DNA of 64,000 bases from Bacillota bacterium (GCA_023436225.1 JAEZKA010000076.1:62001-126000); one strand, 5' to 3'. Shown: positions 45,108 through 54,495, counted from the stretch's first letter. A program made the numbers and translations. The notes: generated by a model not told the origin, from the letters alone.

Positions 45108-45201
45108 AAACTTTGATTTCTCAATCTATACCCACATCTCAAGTTTTTACTATTATATGTAAGAATTAGATAAACATTACTGCAAAGAACAGTGGTTGCC
45201 T

Positions 45202-45651
45202 TTACTTATAGCTACCTATCATTCCAAAATCATATGTTTTGTTATATATCGGGTTACTTGAGATAAAGTGAATAAACACCGGTGTGTTGTCAAGATAAGG
45301 CTCTTTGTCAAACAAGAAACGGTCTGCTCGGCGTAAGGCTTGAAGTGCCGTTGGCATTTCATTATAGAAGATATTATTTCTGGTATACGCATTTACTACG
45401 ATCCCTTTACCATCTACAAGTACCGATCCAATTAATGCAAGTCCCTTTCTATCTGGCTCCCAGGCCACTCTTACTTCATCACGCATTTTAGTAACTTGAT
45501 CTTCTGCATATTTCTCATCCACAAACGTAAACAGTTCTGCGGTTGTATCCGAATGGGTAATCGTATATTTTCTTTCAATAACAGGTTCATAGGGCTTCAT
45601 GATACCCCGATATTGTACAAATACCTTTTGAGGATTAAGTTTTCTCATCAT
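45202..45651 (-). CDS. Staygreen (SGR)-family protein
   Basis: A 149-residue soluble protein matching bacterial staygreen homologues: MRKLNPQKVFVQYRG, PVIERKYTITHSDTTAELF, VTKMRDEVRVAWEPD, YTRNNIFYNEMPTALQALRRADRFLF and TPVFIHFISSNPIYNKTYDFG. Plant SGR removes magnesium from chlorophyll a. Bacterial members occur in non-photosynthetic Firmicutes, and their natural substrate is unclear. AAGGA lies seven bases before ATG 45651. It stands between the EAL-domain gene and the LysM-GH18 gene, apparently as its own unit. Confidence 0.85.
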   Translation of the reverse strand: MMRKLNPQKVFVQYRGIMKPYEPVIERKYTITHSDTTAELFTFVDEKYAEDQVTKMRDEVRVAWEPDRKGLALIGSVLVDGKGIVVNAYTRNNIFYNEMPTALQALRRADRFLFDKEPYLDNTPVFIHFISSNPIYNKTYDFGMIGSYK

Positions 45652-45713
45652 TCAAACATCCTTAGGCGCTATTACTACTTATATTGTATTCAGATTGTGG
45701 TAATTAGTTAATA

Positions 45714-46646
45714 CTACCTAATACGATTCTCATTCATATATTGGATTATGTCATCAGGTAAAAGTGGCTTACTAAAGTAATATCCTTGGATTTTATCACA
45801 GCCTTGGCTTTTAAGATATTCGTACTGCTCCATTGTTTCTACCCCCTCTGCAGTTACTTCTGCATTAAGTTTATGCCCTAGTGAAATTACTGTATCAATA
45901 ATTATTTTATTAATATTAGCTTTTATATTACTGATAAAAATTTTATCTATTTTTATTCCATTAACAAGAATTTCTTGGAAGTACTTTAGAGAATTATATC
46001 CAGTGCCAAAATCATCAAGTACTATTTTAACGCCTATCTCACTTAATTTTGCTAAATTCATTATTACAATATGGGATTCCTCTATTAGTACACTTTCGGT
46101 AATCTCAATTTCAAGGTATTCCGGTCTTAATTCACTCTCTTTAAGAATACTCCTTACTATTTCACTAAATCTCGGTTGCTGGAGCTGAATTGCCGAGACA
46201 TTTACTGATATTCCATAATCAATGTAGCCCATCATTTGCCATATTTTCAACTGCCTACATGCATTCTCAAGGACCCACTCACCGATGGGAATGATAAGTC
46301 CAGTCTCTTCTGCAATCGGAATAAAATCTAATGGGTTAATGATACCCTTTTTAGGGTGTCCCCATCGTATCAAAGCTTCCATCCATACCATCCTTTGTGA
46401 TTTTGTATCAATAAGCGGCTGGTAGCATAGAAAAAATTCATTTTCGGCAATTGCAGTTCTCAAATCAAGTTCCATATCATCATTTGTATACTGTTCCTTC
46501 TTAACAGCCACCAAACTATTATATGTATCTGACACTCCTTTCTTTGCTTTCTGATGGTTCCTGTCATCCTTTTTGATATTAAAGGCCGATTTCTTAGATC
46601 CTCTGTCATAGTTTAAATACAATAGTTTCTTAATATGACTATTCAC
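45714..46646 (-). CDS. EAL-domain cyclic di-GMP phosphodiesterase
   Basis: A 310-residue cytoplasmic protein. A basic, Lys-rich N-terminal tail (1-58) leads to an EAL domain that would hydrolyse c-di-GMP. Catalytic residues are in place: MEALIRW, NVSA, EITES, the loop-6 motif DDFGTGYNS, KIDK, AEGVE and QGYYFSKP. No GGDEF, PAS or membrane segment is present. GTG 46646 follows AGGAG at about eight bases. It lies after CheW and a chemoreceptor, separated by a terminator. Confidence 0.93.
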   Translation of the reverse strand: MNSHIKKLLYLNYDRGSKKSAFNIKKDDRNHQKAKKGVSDTYNSLVAVKKEQYTNDDMELDLRTAIAENEFFLCYQPLIDTKSQRMVWMEALIRWGHPKKGIINPLDFIPIAEETGLIIPIGEWVLENACRQLKIWQMMGYIDYGISVNVSAIQLQQPRFSEIVRSILKESELRPEYLEIEITESVLIEESHIVIMNLAKLSEIGVKIVLDDFGTGYNSLKYFQEILVNGIKIDKIFISNIKANINKIIIDTVISLGHKLNAEVTAEGVETMEQYEYLKSQGCDKIQGYYFSKPLLPDDIIQYMNENRIR

Positions 46647-46693
46647 AGCATCACTCCTGATATAATAAGTATTGTAGTTAACAGCCAGGCTTG

Positions 46694-46736
46694 AAAATAG
46701 GCAAGATCAAGCGTAACCAATGACCTTACCTATTTT
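46694..46736 (-). terminator. Terminator after the cheW gene
   Basis: AAAATAGG (46694-46701) pairs with CCTATTTT (46729-46736), with further AAG/CTT and TCA/TGA pairs across two mismatches. On the minus strand the stem ends in TTTT. It separates the MCP-CheW unit from the EAL gene. Confidence 0.75.
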
Positions 46737-46843
46737 ATACAATCATAATACTCGAATTCAGTTCTCTAGAATAGCACATCCATACAGAACATAATTCATT
46801 CGCAGCACGCCCTTTGGCATTCCAATCCGGTTTATTCTTTCAT

Positions 46844-47284
46844 TTAGGCTAACTGGCAAAAATGATTTATCTTTAGGATACTAGACATATCTAATACAAA
46901 AATAATATTGCCATCTATTTTTAGAATGTATGATAAATGATCATTATTGAAATAAATTGGTAGATTTATATTCGTATCAATTTCCTCTTCCTTGGGTATG
47001 ACTATCCTGGCTACATCATCGACTATGAAGCCAACACTGCTCTCATTGGCTATAATTACTTTTGTGTTTTTATCAGGCTGCTTCTTCTCCATTCCAAGAA
47101 AACTTCCTAAATCGATAACAGAATGGATCTTTCCTCTTAAACTAATGACTCCTTCGGAGTAGGGCAAAGAATTTGGGACTTGTGTCGGGTGAATATACTT
47201 GATAATCTCATTAACCTGCTCAATTGGAATTCCGTATTGAACATTTCTTAAATTTATCACCACTATTTGTTTTGTATTATTCAC
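46844..47284 (-). CDS. cheW: CheW chemotaxis coupling protein
   Basis: A 146-residue CheW-fold adaptor linking chemoreceptors to CheA. Recognisable parts are IVVINLRNVQYGIPIEQVNEII, the signature LPYSEGVISLRGKIHSVIDLGSFLG and VGFIVDDVARIVIP. The GTG start at 47284 has GGAGGG upstream. It lies 12 bases after the chemoreceptor gene, so the two are co-translated from one mRNA. No cheA is present in the window. Confidence 0.93.
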   Translation of the reverse strand: MNNTKQIVVINLRNVQYGIPIEQVNEIIKYIHPTQVPNSLPYSEGVISLRGKIHSVIDLGSFLGMEKKQPDKNTKVIIANESSVGFIVDDVARIVIPKEEEIDTNINLPIYFNNDHLSYILKIDGNIIFVLDMSSILKINHFCQLA

Positions 47285-47296
47285 GCTATCCCTCCT

Positions 47297-49303
47297 TTAT
47301 ACCTTAAATACGGAAACAGCCTTAATCAATTCCTCTGACTTATTTCTTGCTGCTTCTGCCATTTTGATCACATCACTTGACTTCATCGCGATCGCCGAAG
47401 TCTCTTGAGCAATATTATACGCTCCTTGTGCTTCTTCGTTAGAGGCACTGGTTATTTCTTCAATTGCTTTCACCATACTCTGCATGGAAGCAAATAATTC
47501 TTCCGATGAAGCACTATAATCCATTACCATATCATTGATATTGGCTGAACTCTGACTGAATTGCTCACTGGTATCCACTAGTACGTCATAATCCTTTAAC
47601 ACCCGCTGATCAACGAACTCAAGAATTACTCCGGAACTGGTAGAGAGGTTATTGACTGCCATGAAAATAATCTTTGTCACTTCCTGAATCCTAGAAACCG
47701 CATTTTTAGAATTTTCTGCCAGCTTTCTAATTTCGTCAGCAACCACTGCAAAGCCTCTTCCTGCTTCCCCTGCTCTTGCAGCTTCAATTGCTGCATTCAA
47801 CGCTAGCAGATTCGTCTGTGATGTTATTTCAAGAATTGCCTCGGACAACTCATCGATTTGATTTACTGCTTCGGATTGTTTTATGGCATTCTGCAGATCA
47901 TTTTTCGTTTTTCCGTAGATTTCTACCGCATTTCCCTTTGATTCAGTGGCATTGCTCTTCATTTCCACTGCCATGCTATTCACCGTACTTACGATGCCTG
48001 TTCCCTCTTGTGCTTTTGCTGCAATTGACTCTACCGTTTTTACTATTTGTTCTGAGGTAGCATTCATTTCTTCTGTGGATACAGCAGTTTCCTCTGCTCC
48101 TGCAGATAATTCTTCTGAGGTGGCTGAAATCTCTTCTATACTCTTATTAAGTTGATCCATTCCTGAATTAATTGTAGTAAGCATCTGGCTTACGTCAGCC
48201 GATTCTGTAACAACTTTTTTTACAATATCTTTAATTGATAGCTGCATGGTATGTAAGGCATTAGCCAGAACACCTGTTTCATCCTTTTCATCAAGATATT
48301 TCTTAGGTACTTCCTTTGAAAAATCCCCTGTCGCTACAATCTTTAGATGTTCAGCAGCTGCTTTAATGGGTCTGGCAATACTCATTGAGATTAACACAGT
48401 AATAACTAAACTGATCGCAATGAATATTAGTGACACAACTACGAGTATGAATGAAAGCTGGCTCACCTTAGCCATTATCTCTGCTTTGGGAGCTGTAATT
48501 GCCAATGACCAATTGGTTCCTTCGACGGGAGCATACCCCATATATTTTGTTACACCCTGATACCGGTATTCCCCGACGCCTTCTTCCCCTTCCATCATTA
48601 ATTTCATCAAATTAGCCAAAGGTTGTAATTCAACATCCTTTTTTGTTTCCTCTAACGTATTATACATCTCCATAACTAGTTCAGAGTTTTGATGGGCTAT
48701 CGTGGTGCCTTCGCTATTAATCATTAAAGCTTGTCCACTGTCACCATATTTAATATCGTTCGTAAAGTTACTTAATGCATTTCCTTCTCGAACCGCAATG
48801 AGTACTTTCTTTACATTGTTATTTTCTTTTACCGGGACTGCATAAACCAATACCATAGTGCCATCAACTTTGTTGGGTAGTGGATCTGAAATAGATATAT
48901 TTCCGCCTAATGTATTTTTAAAATACTCTCTTTCTGCAATATTAGAACTTGTCCCATCTGTAAATTTTGCATTGCCCTGTAAATCGACAATTCCCATTCT
49001 GATATGACCGCTTCTTATTACCTCACTTTCTAATAGCTTCAGCTTTTCATCCGTACTTAAGGCATTACTTCTCAGCCATTCATTTCCAGCCAAGGCTTCC
49101 AATGCATTTGTTTGTACTTTTAACTCTCTGGTAACTCCTTTGGATGATTCCCGAGCCATTTGAGTAATCGATTCATTAATATTGCTTGATAATAGCTGGC
49201 TTGCTGTAATATATGATATTACTCCCAGCCCCGCACAAATAAAGAAAACTAAAATCCCAAAAAACAATGATAACTTCGTTCGAATACTTTTAAAACGCAA
49301 CAT
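47297..49303 (-). CDS. Methyl-accepting chemotaxis protein
   Basis: A 668-residue receptor. Helix 1 (about 11-32), an extracellular dCache-type sensor (about 35-275) with the MGIVDLQGNAKFTDGTSSNIAEREYF pattern, abbreviated, helix 2 (about 280-308), HAMP (about 309-362) and the signalling coiled coil. The hairpin tip ITSQTNLLALNAAIEAARAG followed by GRGFAVVADEIRKLAENS is fully conserved. The sensor type often binds amino acids or other small ligands; the ligand here is unknown. AGGAGG precedes ATG 49303. Confidence 0.95.
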   Translation of the reverse strand: MLRFKSIRTKLSLFFGILVFFICAGLGVISYITASQLLSSNINESITQMARESSKGVTRELKVQTNALEALAGNEWLRSNALSTDEKLKLLESEVIRSGHIRMGIVDLQGNAKFTDGTSSNIAEREYFKNTLGGNISISDPLPNKVDGTMVLVYAVPVKENNNVKKVLIAVREGNALSNFTNDIKYGDSGQALMINSEGTTIAHQNSELVMEMYNTLEETKKDVELQPLANLMKLMMEGEEGVGEYRYQGVTKYMGYAPVEGTNWSLAITAPKAEIMAKVSQLSFILVVVSLIFIAISLVITVLISMSIARPIKAAAEHLKIVATGDFSKEVPKKYLDEKDETGVLANALHTMQLSIKDIVKKVVTESADVSQMLTTINSGMDQLNKSIEEISATSEELSAGAEETAVSTEEMNATSEQIVKTVESIAAKAQEGTGIVSTVNSMAVEMKSNATESKGNAVEIYGKTKNDLQNAIKQSEAVNQIDELSEAILEITSQTNLLALNAAIEAARAGEAGRGFAVVADEIRKLAENSKNAVSRIQEVTKIIFMAVNNLSTSSGVILEFVDQRVLKDYDVLVDTSEQFSQSSANINDMVMDYSASSEELFASMQSMVKAIEEITSASNEEAQGAYNIAQETSAIAMKSSDVIKMAEAARNKSEELIKAVSVFKV

Positions 49304-49909
49304 AAATACCTCCTATTTTTACTGGTTTAGTATGATTTCTCCCTATAATATCCTAAAGTTCTATTTATTTCTATATTTTTTGCATTGATGTCAATGCCAT
49401 GGTTATGACAAAAAGCTTTACTTCTTCATCAGATATTATAGGAGTAATTAATTATATATAAGATTCCTGATAGAAAATAGGGCTATCGGACTATAGGATA
49501 ATGGAAGATTATACCTTGATTAGCTTTGCAATGATATTAAAATATGTTAGAATAAAGAGTACTTATTAAATACATTTTTAGGATTAGCACAACTTAATAA
49601 CTCGTTTTTTGAAGCTGCTGTCAGATAGAATAGATTATACCAATAATAAGTATTAATAGCCGTTTCATATACACTCGCTTCTATGTCTGTTACTTAAATT
49701 TGAATTGTTCCTTTACCTTCTAATTGTAGAAATACATCCATTGAGATGTATAATATCACATTGAGTGATCGTGATATAAAGCAGGAACCGTGATCTAATT
49801 CAAGTTATAAGACCAGCAAATTAAGCCATGTCTCAAGCCCTAAATAAATACTAATACTTAGAGTTGATCTCATGGCTATATAAACGCTATAGCTAAGGGG
49901 ATTAAATTG
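49304..49909. other. 606-base intergenic region without a visible gene
   Basis: Divergent leader between the chemoreceptor and the large HTH protein. Only short frames without ribosome sites occur. Possible signals are a promoter pair at 49525-49553 and an inverted repeat ATATCAC (49753-49759) / GTGATAT (49771-49777), spaced like an operator of about two helical turns, before the HTH gene. Confidence 0.45.
49525..49553 (+). promoter_or_regulatory. Putative promoter of the large HTH gene
   Basis: TTTGCA (49525-49530) and TAGAAT (49548-49553) are 17 bases apart. This would give a leader of about 350 bases before the gene, so another promoter nearer the start may exist. Confidence 0.3.
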
Positions 49910-51514
49910 ATGACAAACCTATTATTCGGAGAATGCCTGAAGCTTTTACTTTCTTCTTTAGATATCAGCAATAACCGATTATCCAAAGCGATTAATGTAG
50001 ATTGTTCATTAGTGAACCGTTGGATTCACGGAAAGAGAGTACCTCCCTATAATTCCAACTACATTGAAAGCATTTCGGAATATCTTTCACATAATGTCTA
50101 TAATACAATTCATGAACAGCACATAAATTCGATTTTTTTAAAAGCATTTGCGGATATCGAGATGGCATCTGATATAAAGAAGAAAATTGAAATGGTTTTA
50201 TTAGAGGCACAGGGACACTCAATTGAGCTAAGCAAGAAAAAGAAACAAGAAATTAAAATCCAATCATTAAACAACAATCAAATAACTAATATTCCTGCCA
50301 ATAACCCGCTTAACACTTTAAAGCAAAGCGTTTCTCCATATACTGAATTATCAAATGAAGACAAGGTGCTTTTTGGTCAAGATACTATAACTACCGCTAG
50401 TTTCCAGCTATTAGAACGTGCGGCAAATCAAAAGTGTAGAGAGAATAATATTATATATATCACTTACAGTTATTTTATTTATGCAGAAAGCGCCTCCTAT
50501 TTAATTAAATGGAGAAAGATTTTACTAAAGGCTATTTCCAATGGCTGGAATATCAACCTATTATTAAAAATGAAGACTAATGCAAATAGAAGTGTTAGTA
50601 TTATGAACTACATGATTCCACTGGTTCGAACAGGTAAATTCATCCCATATTATGTTAAAAATTATGATAGCATCATAACCGGTGATGAACTTGTTGTGGT
50701 CCCAGACATTGGAGTACTTTCTTGTTTTTCTACCGATTTACAATCTGGCATTAACTGCGGTCTTTATTTTAATAATAAGTCTGCCATTCAATTATATCAA
50801 AGCCACTTTCATGCATATATTGCAAAATATGCTCAGCCTCTGATGAAAATCTTCACTGACCGTACCGATTATAGTCATTATCTGGCTGATAGTGAAGATA
50901 ATATTGGGAATCGCTTCTTGTATCGATATTGCTTTAGTGTACTAACACTTCCAGAGCATTTATATGGAAAATTCATCGAAAAGAAGAAGCTCTCCGCTGA
51001 TGCCAAGAATTTGGCGGTTACCTTTTATAGAAAAAGGTTGAACGCATTTCTGACAAATATACAGAATTATGAATATAGGGATGTATATATGGCAGCCTCC
51101 ATCAAAGATTTAATGAAAACTCATCAGTTTCAATTATATAGCTATGCTGGCATAGTATCTATGCATATGGATACCCTTGATATTATTGAGTATTTAGAAA
51201 ATATTATCTTTCTTCTGCAAAGATATAAGAACTATAAAATCGCATTTCTTCCAGAGGATTACAATAATACCGAGAATATGGAACACTTCTGTTGTGTAGT
51301 AAAAGATAGAATTACTGTGTTGTTTGAATCAAACAATGAGGCTCCTAACACACAGGAAATACACATAGCCATTACAGAGCCTACGTTCGTAAAATCAATC
51401 AATGATCATTTTATAGATCTTTGGGAGCATATCGCTCCTGTCTATAAAGAAAAATCAGAGGTTATTTCCTGGCTAAAATACCAGATATCCATACTGAAGC
51501 AGTCCCCCCTGTAA
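49910..51514 (+). CDS. Large HTH protein of unrecognised family
   Basis: A 534-residue protein started at ATG 49910 (AAGGGG upstream; a TTG directly before it also opens the frame). Residues about 1-62 resemble a Cro/CI-type helix-turn-helix: LSKAINVDCSLVNRWIHGKR. A charged, Asn/Lys-rich linker (about 85-130) leads to a long alpha/beta region with no motif I can name. It contains paired ideas of a sensor: YITYSYFIYAESASYLIKWRKILL and IHIAITEPTFVKSINDHFIDLWE. No membrane helix, no enzyme motif. A transcription regulator with a large sensory region is inferred. It is divergent from the chemoreceptor gene and is not followed by a same-strand gene. Confidence 0.65.
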   Translation: MTNLLFGECLKLLLSSLDISNNRLSKAINVDCSLVNRWIHGKRVPPYNSNYIESISEYLSHNVYNTIHEQHINSIFLKAFADIEMASDIKKKIEMVLLEAQGHSIELSKKKKQEIKIQSLNNNQITNIPANNPLNTLKQSVSPYTELSNEDKVLFGQDTITTASFQLLERAANQKCRENNIIYITYSYFIYAESASYLIKWRKILLKAISNGWNINLLLKMKTNANRSVSIMNYMIPLVRTGKFIPYYVKNYDSIITGDELVVVPDIGVLSCFSTDLQSGINCGLYFNNKSAIQLYQSHFHAYIAKYAQPLMKIFTDRTDYSHYLADSEDNIGNRFLYRYCFSVLTLPEHLYGKFIEKKKLSADAKNLAVTFYRKRLNAFLTNIQNYEYRDVYMAASIKDLMKTHQFQLYSYAGIVSMHMDTLDIIEYLENIIFLLQRYKNYKIAFLPEDYNNTENMEHFCCVVKDRITVLFESNNEAPNTQEIHIAITEPTFVKSINDHFIDLWEHIAPVYKEKSEVISWLKYQISILKQSPL

Positions 51515-51665
51515 AAGGATAATCTGAGAGAGCACTCGCAATCAATTCAATTATATCTGCATTTCCCATTCATACCTCACCAGTCTTCTCTATTAAGGCT
51601 TAGTACTCCAACAAGATACTTTTTATTGTAATTTAGTAAGAATATCATCAAGAAGGAAAAGATAA

Positions 51666-51704
51666 AGCCCACGATATGTCCTGATTGACACATATCGAGG
51701 GCTC
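51666..51704 (-). terminator. Terminator downstream of the MFS gene
   Basis: AGCCC (51666-51670) and CGATATGT (51672-51679) pair with ACATATCG (51690-51697) and GGGCT (51699-51703), with one A-A mismatch. On the minus strand TTTATCTTTT follows. It may also stop plus-strand transcripts of the HTH gene. Confidence 0.75.
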
Positions 51705-51758
51705 TAAATAATTGCGATGGAAAGCTTATTAAGCGTAATTTCTATTGTTCATAAAAAA

Positions 51759-51785
51759 CGAGGATTACGAAACGTATTCTCTATC
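51759..51785. repeat. Dispersed hairpin repeat B, copy 2
   Basis: Twenty of 27 bases match repeat B inside 45062-45092. The stem changes from CACG/CGTG there to TACG/CGTA here, a compensatory pair change. It abuts the double stop of the MFS gene. Confidence 0.5.
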
Positions 51786-51786
51786 A

Positions 51787-53781
51787 TTACTTAGCTATAC
51801 TGCCTTTATTTTTCCTGTCTTCCCTATAAAACATCATCACAATCATAGCTAATAACGAAGCAATCGCTACTGTAGAATACACTTGCTTAAATCCATTATT
51901 TAACGTAATTTGAAATTCATTTTCAATTATATCCCTTCTGTTGTCAATCTCCGCCAAATAATTTGTCTTTGCAGTATCAAATGCTCCCGGAATTGCCTCT
52001 TTTAGAGTATTCATCTTCTCTACAGTACCAGACATCATTAGCTTTGCTTTGTTCATCTGATCGACTGTTTCCTGCATTGTTGGTATTGCTTGCATTTTCT
52101 CGATTGCCTTTGTCATTTCTGATATAGAATCATTGATTCCATTGATTCCAGAATCAATTCCACCGCTTATATTAGCAATAATTCCAGGTGTCATTTGCGC
52201 AAACATATAATCCGCCATCTCTTTCGATGTATCCGTGATGGTTGTAACATCGGAGGCTTGTAACTTCTCGATGATGTCCTCAGACATTTCAAAATTACCG
52301 GCAGTGCTAGTCATATCAAATTTCATGGTCTCCATTGCAGTTAAATCCGGTATCTCAATCCCTTTCAGCTTATCTGCCATCGAAGGATCTGCCTTTAACT
52401 GATTGAACTCCTCCGTCAGTTCCTCGGCATATGGTAGAGGAGGAACAGATACCTCATTCGGTAGAAGCATCATTACTTCACCTTGTACTGACATTCCGGC
52501 ATGCGATATGAACCCAATCATGATTGCCGGAGCAATGGCGGTTCCAATGGATCGAATTAATGAAACGGTTGCAAGCGCTGAGTTTGATTCTTCCACTCTT
52601 GTATTATCAAGCATCATATAGTTAATCGGTGTTCCCATTGTGAAGCCAATTCCTATACCAAGTAAAATCAAACAGATTATTACAGCAAATAAACTTGGAT
52701 GAGCGGCAGTATAAAGCATCAGGAATAAGGAACCGGAGATTGATGCAATAAAACCAATTCCAAGCACCACTTTAGCTCCATAATTATCGATCAATTTTCC
52801 GGAAAAAGGTGCTCCCAAGCCTGCAAACACTCCTAAAATAATAACAAAATATCCACCGCTACCTGATGCTATTTTCAAAGAATTCTCAGCAAACTGAGGC
52901 ACAAAGATCATACCCATAATAATAATACCGGTAATAAATGCGATAAATAGTGTAATTATAATCTTAATATTTTTAAAATAGGATATGTTTATTACCGGAT
53001 CTTCTGCTTTCTTCTCTACGATTATGAATATCGGGAGCAAGGCGATAAATACGATCAAGAATGGATATACGGATGTACTCTTAAAGGTAGCAGCAAAATT
53101 AAAGTAATCAATATTCTTAAGTCCATATAGAATAGATAATACCATTAAGGTTAAGGTTGCAATTCCAGGGAAATCAATCTTCTTAACATTTACTACCTTA
53201 GTATTCGGCAATGAGATAACCCCAGCTATCAGGATGAATATCGTGATTGGAACATTGATATAAAAGATAAACTGCCAATTATTTTTACCAAAAATATCAA
53301 TGATGGCACTGCCTGCAGATGCACCAAAGATGTTAGCCAATCCATATACGCCACCTACCATTCCCAGTGCAAGCCCTCTTTTTTCCTTTGGAAATGTGGT
53401 ACCAAACTCAGCTGTAGCAATTGGAAGAATTCCACCGCCTCCAATCGCCTGCACAACTCTAGCAATAAGTAATACAGAAAAGCTTCCAAAGCTTTGAGAC
53501 AACCCACAGAACAAAGAGCCAATACCAAACAACGTAATACTGGTTAAATAAATATATTTTCTTCCATACTTATCTGCCAGTTTACCCATAATAGGAATAC
53601 TTGCTGCATAAGCAAGGGTATAAATGGTTATCATCCATATACCAGTATTTTCATTTACCCCTAAATCATTCTGTATTACAGTTCTTGCAGGTGTTACAAT
53701 TCCAGTATCAATCGCACCCATAAATAGGCCTAATAGATATACCACCATGATTAAGCCAAAGTTCAATTTCTTATTCTTCAT
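51787..53781 (-). CDS. MFS drug-efflux transporter (DHA2/EmrB-QacA type) with large extra loop
   Basis: A 664-residue proton-driven exporter. Helices and motifs follow the 14-helix DHA2 pattern: GAIDTGIVTPARTVIQNDLG, motif A GKLADKYGRKYIYL, motif C-like GGVYGLANIFGASAGSAIID and GTPINYMMLDN. After the thirteenth helix (about residue 420) about 200 hydrophilic residues precede the last helix (about 637-653). They are rich in Met, Thr, Asp and heptad-like KAIEKMQAI...MNKAKLMMSGTVEKMNTLKEAI, so a helical or coiled-coil external domain is likely. Normal members have a short loop there. A MarR gene lies 26 bases upstream and probably represses it. Confidence 0.9.
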   Translation of the reverse strand: MKNKKLNFGLIMVVYLLGLFMGAIDTGIVTPARTVIQNDLGVNENTGIWMITIYTLAYAASIPIMGKLADKYGRKYIYLTSITLFGIGSLFCGLSQSFGSFSVLLIARVVQAIGGGGILPIATAEFGTTFPKEKRGLALGMVGGVYGLANIFGASAGSAIIDIFGKNNWQFIFYINVPITIFILIAGVISLPNTKVVNVKKIDFPGIATLTLMVLSILYGLKNIDYFNFAATFKSTSVYPFLIVFIALLPIFIIVEKKAEDPVINISYFKNIKIIITLFIAFITGIIIMGMIFVPQFAENSLKIASGSGGYFVIILGVFAGLGAPFSGKLIDNYGAKVVLGIGFIASISGSLFLMLYTAAHPSLFAVIICLILLGIGIGFTMGTPINYMMLDNTRVEESNSALATVSLIRSIGTAIAPAIMIGFISHAGMSVQGEVMMLLPNEVSVPPLPYAEELTEEFNQLKADPSMADKLKGIEIPDLTAMETMKFDMTSTAGNFEMSEDIIEKLQASDVTTITDTSKEMADYMFAQMTPGIIANISGGIDSGINGINDSISEMTKAIEKMQAIPTMQETVDQMNKAKLMMSGTVEKMNTLKEAIPGAFDTAKTNYLAEIDNRRDIIENEFQITLNNGFKQVYSTVAIASLLAMIVMMFYREDRKNKGSIAK

Positions 53782-53807
53782 CTTAATGAACGTCCTCCTT
53801 TTAATGT

Positions 53808-54218
53808 CTAATCCAAATAATTTGCAACATTCTCCACCATCTTACCTGTAACACGCTTCAGACACTCAATATCTTCCTTACTTATTCCTTCATAAAGAAT
53901 TTTGTTCCATTCTTCTAATATATCACTCATCATATGAAAGACATCGATACCTTCTTGTTGTAGTGAAAGAATATTCTCTCTCTTGTTATCCGGATTCTGC
54001 CTCCTCATAATAAGCCCCTTTTTTTCAAGCCTATCTAAAGTTTTAGCTACCATCCCTTTATCAATCAAGTATGTTTTTGAAATTGCTTCCTGGTTCACAT
54101 TTTCATGTGTTGATAAGAACATAATAATAATCAGTTCTCCAAAAGATAAATCAAATTCTCTCAGCCTTCTCTCTGTGAATGATCGACAATAGCGTACTAG
54201 AATTGACATATTATCCAT
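53808..54218 (-). CDS. MarR-family transcriptional regulator
   Basis: A 136-residue winged-helix repressor. The core reads LSFGELIIIMFLSTHENVNQEAISKTYLIDKGMVAKTLDRLEKKGLIMRRQNPDNKREN, abbreviated: recognition helix DKGMVAKTLDRLEKKGLI and wing RRQNPDNKRENILSL. I chose ATG 54218 because AAGGAG lies eight bases upstream; an ATG at 54224 is too close to it, and a frame to 54287 lacks a site. It is followed directly by the MFS pump gene. A small palindrome upstream may be its own operator. Confidence 0.92.
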   Translation of the reverse strand: MDNMSILVRYCRSFTERRLREFDLSFGELIIIMFLSTHENVNQEAISKTYLIDKGMVAKTLDRLEKKGLIMRRQNPDNKRENILSLQQEGIDVFHMMSDILEEWNKILYEGISKEDIECLKRVTGKMVENVANYLD

Positions 54219-54264
54219 TTCCATTTCTCCTTCCACATTTTTTATCCGTTCATTGTTGCCATTC

Positions 54265-54275
54265 ACAACTGTTGT
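54265..54275. promoter_or_regulatory. Candidate MarR operator
   Basis: ACAAC-T-GTTGT is a perfect 11-base palindrome about 47 bases upstream of the MarR start. Size and position fit MarR autoregulation. No strong -35/-10 pair can be fixed beside it. Confidence 0.35.
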
Positions 54276-54449
54276 ATAACACCACATTCAATATCGTTAA
54301 GTATTATAATACACTTTTTTTTATAATTCAATATAAAATTGCATAAGAGCATGGTCATTTTTTATCCATTTTATCAACCAATGATCATCCATTTCATAGC
54401 TCCTAAGATTCTTAAATATATACTATGGATTTATCTATTTAGTGTGAAT

Positions 54450-54480
54450 TATAGAAAGTATGCTTTTCATACTTTCTATA
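54450..54480. repeat. Perfect 13-bp inverted repeat
   Basis: TATAGAAAGTATG (54450-54462) and CATACTTTCTATA (54468-54480) are exact inverse copies around CTTTT. It lies 16 bases from a second, GC-rich perfect hairpin. Its role is unknown; a protein-binding site or a second terminator are both possible. Confidence 0.7.
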
Positions 54481-54495
54481 TTCATGAACAAAAGA

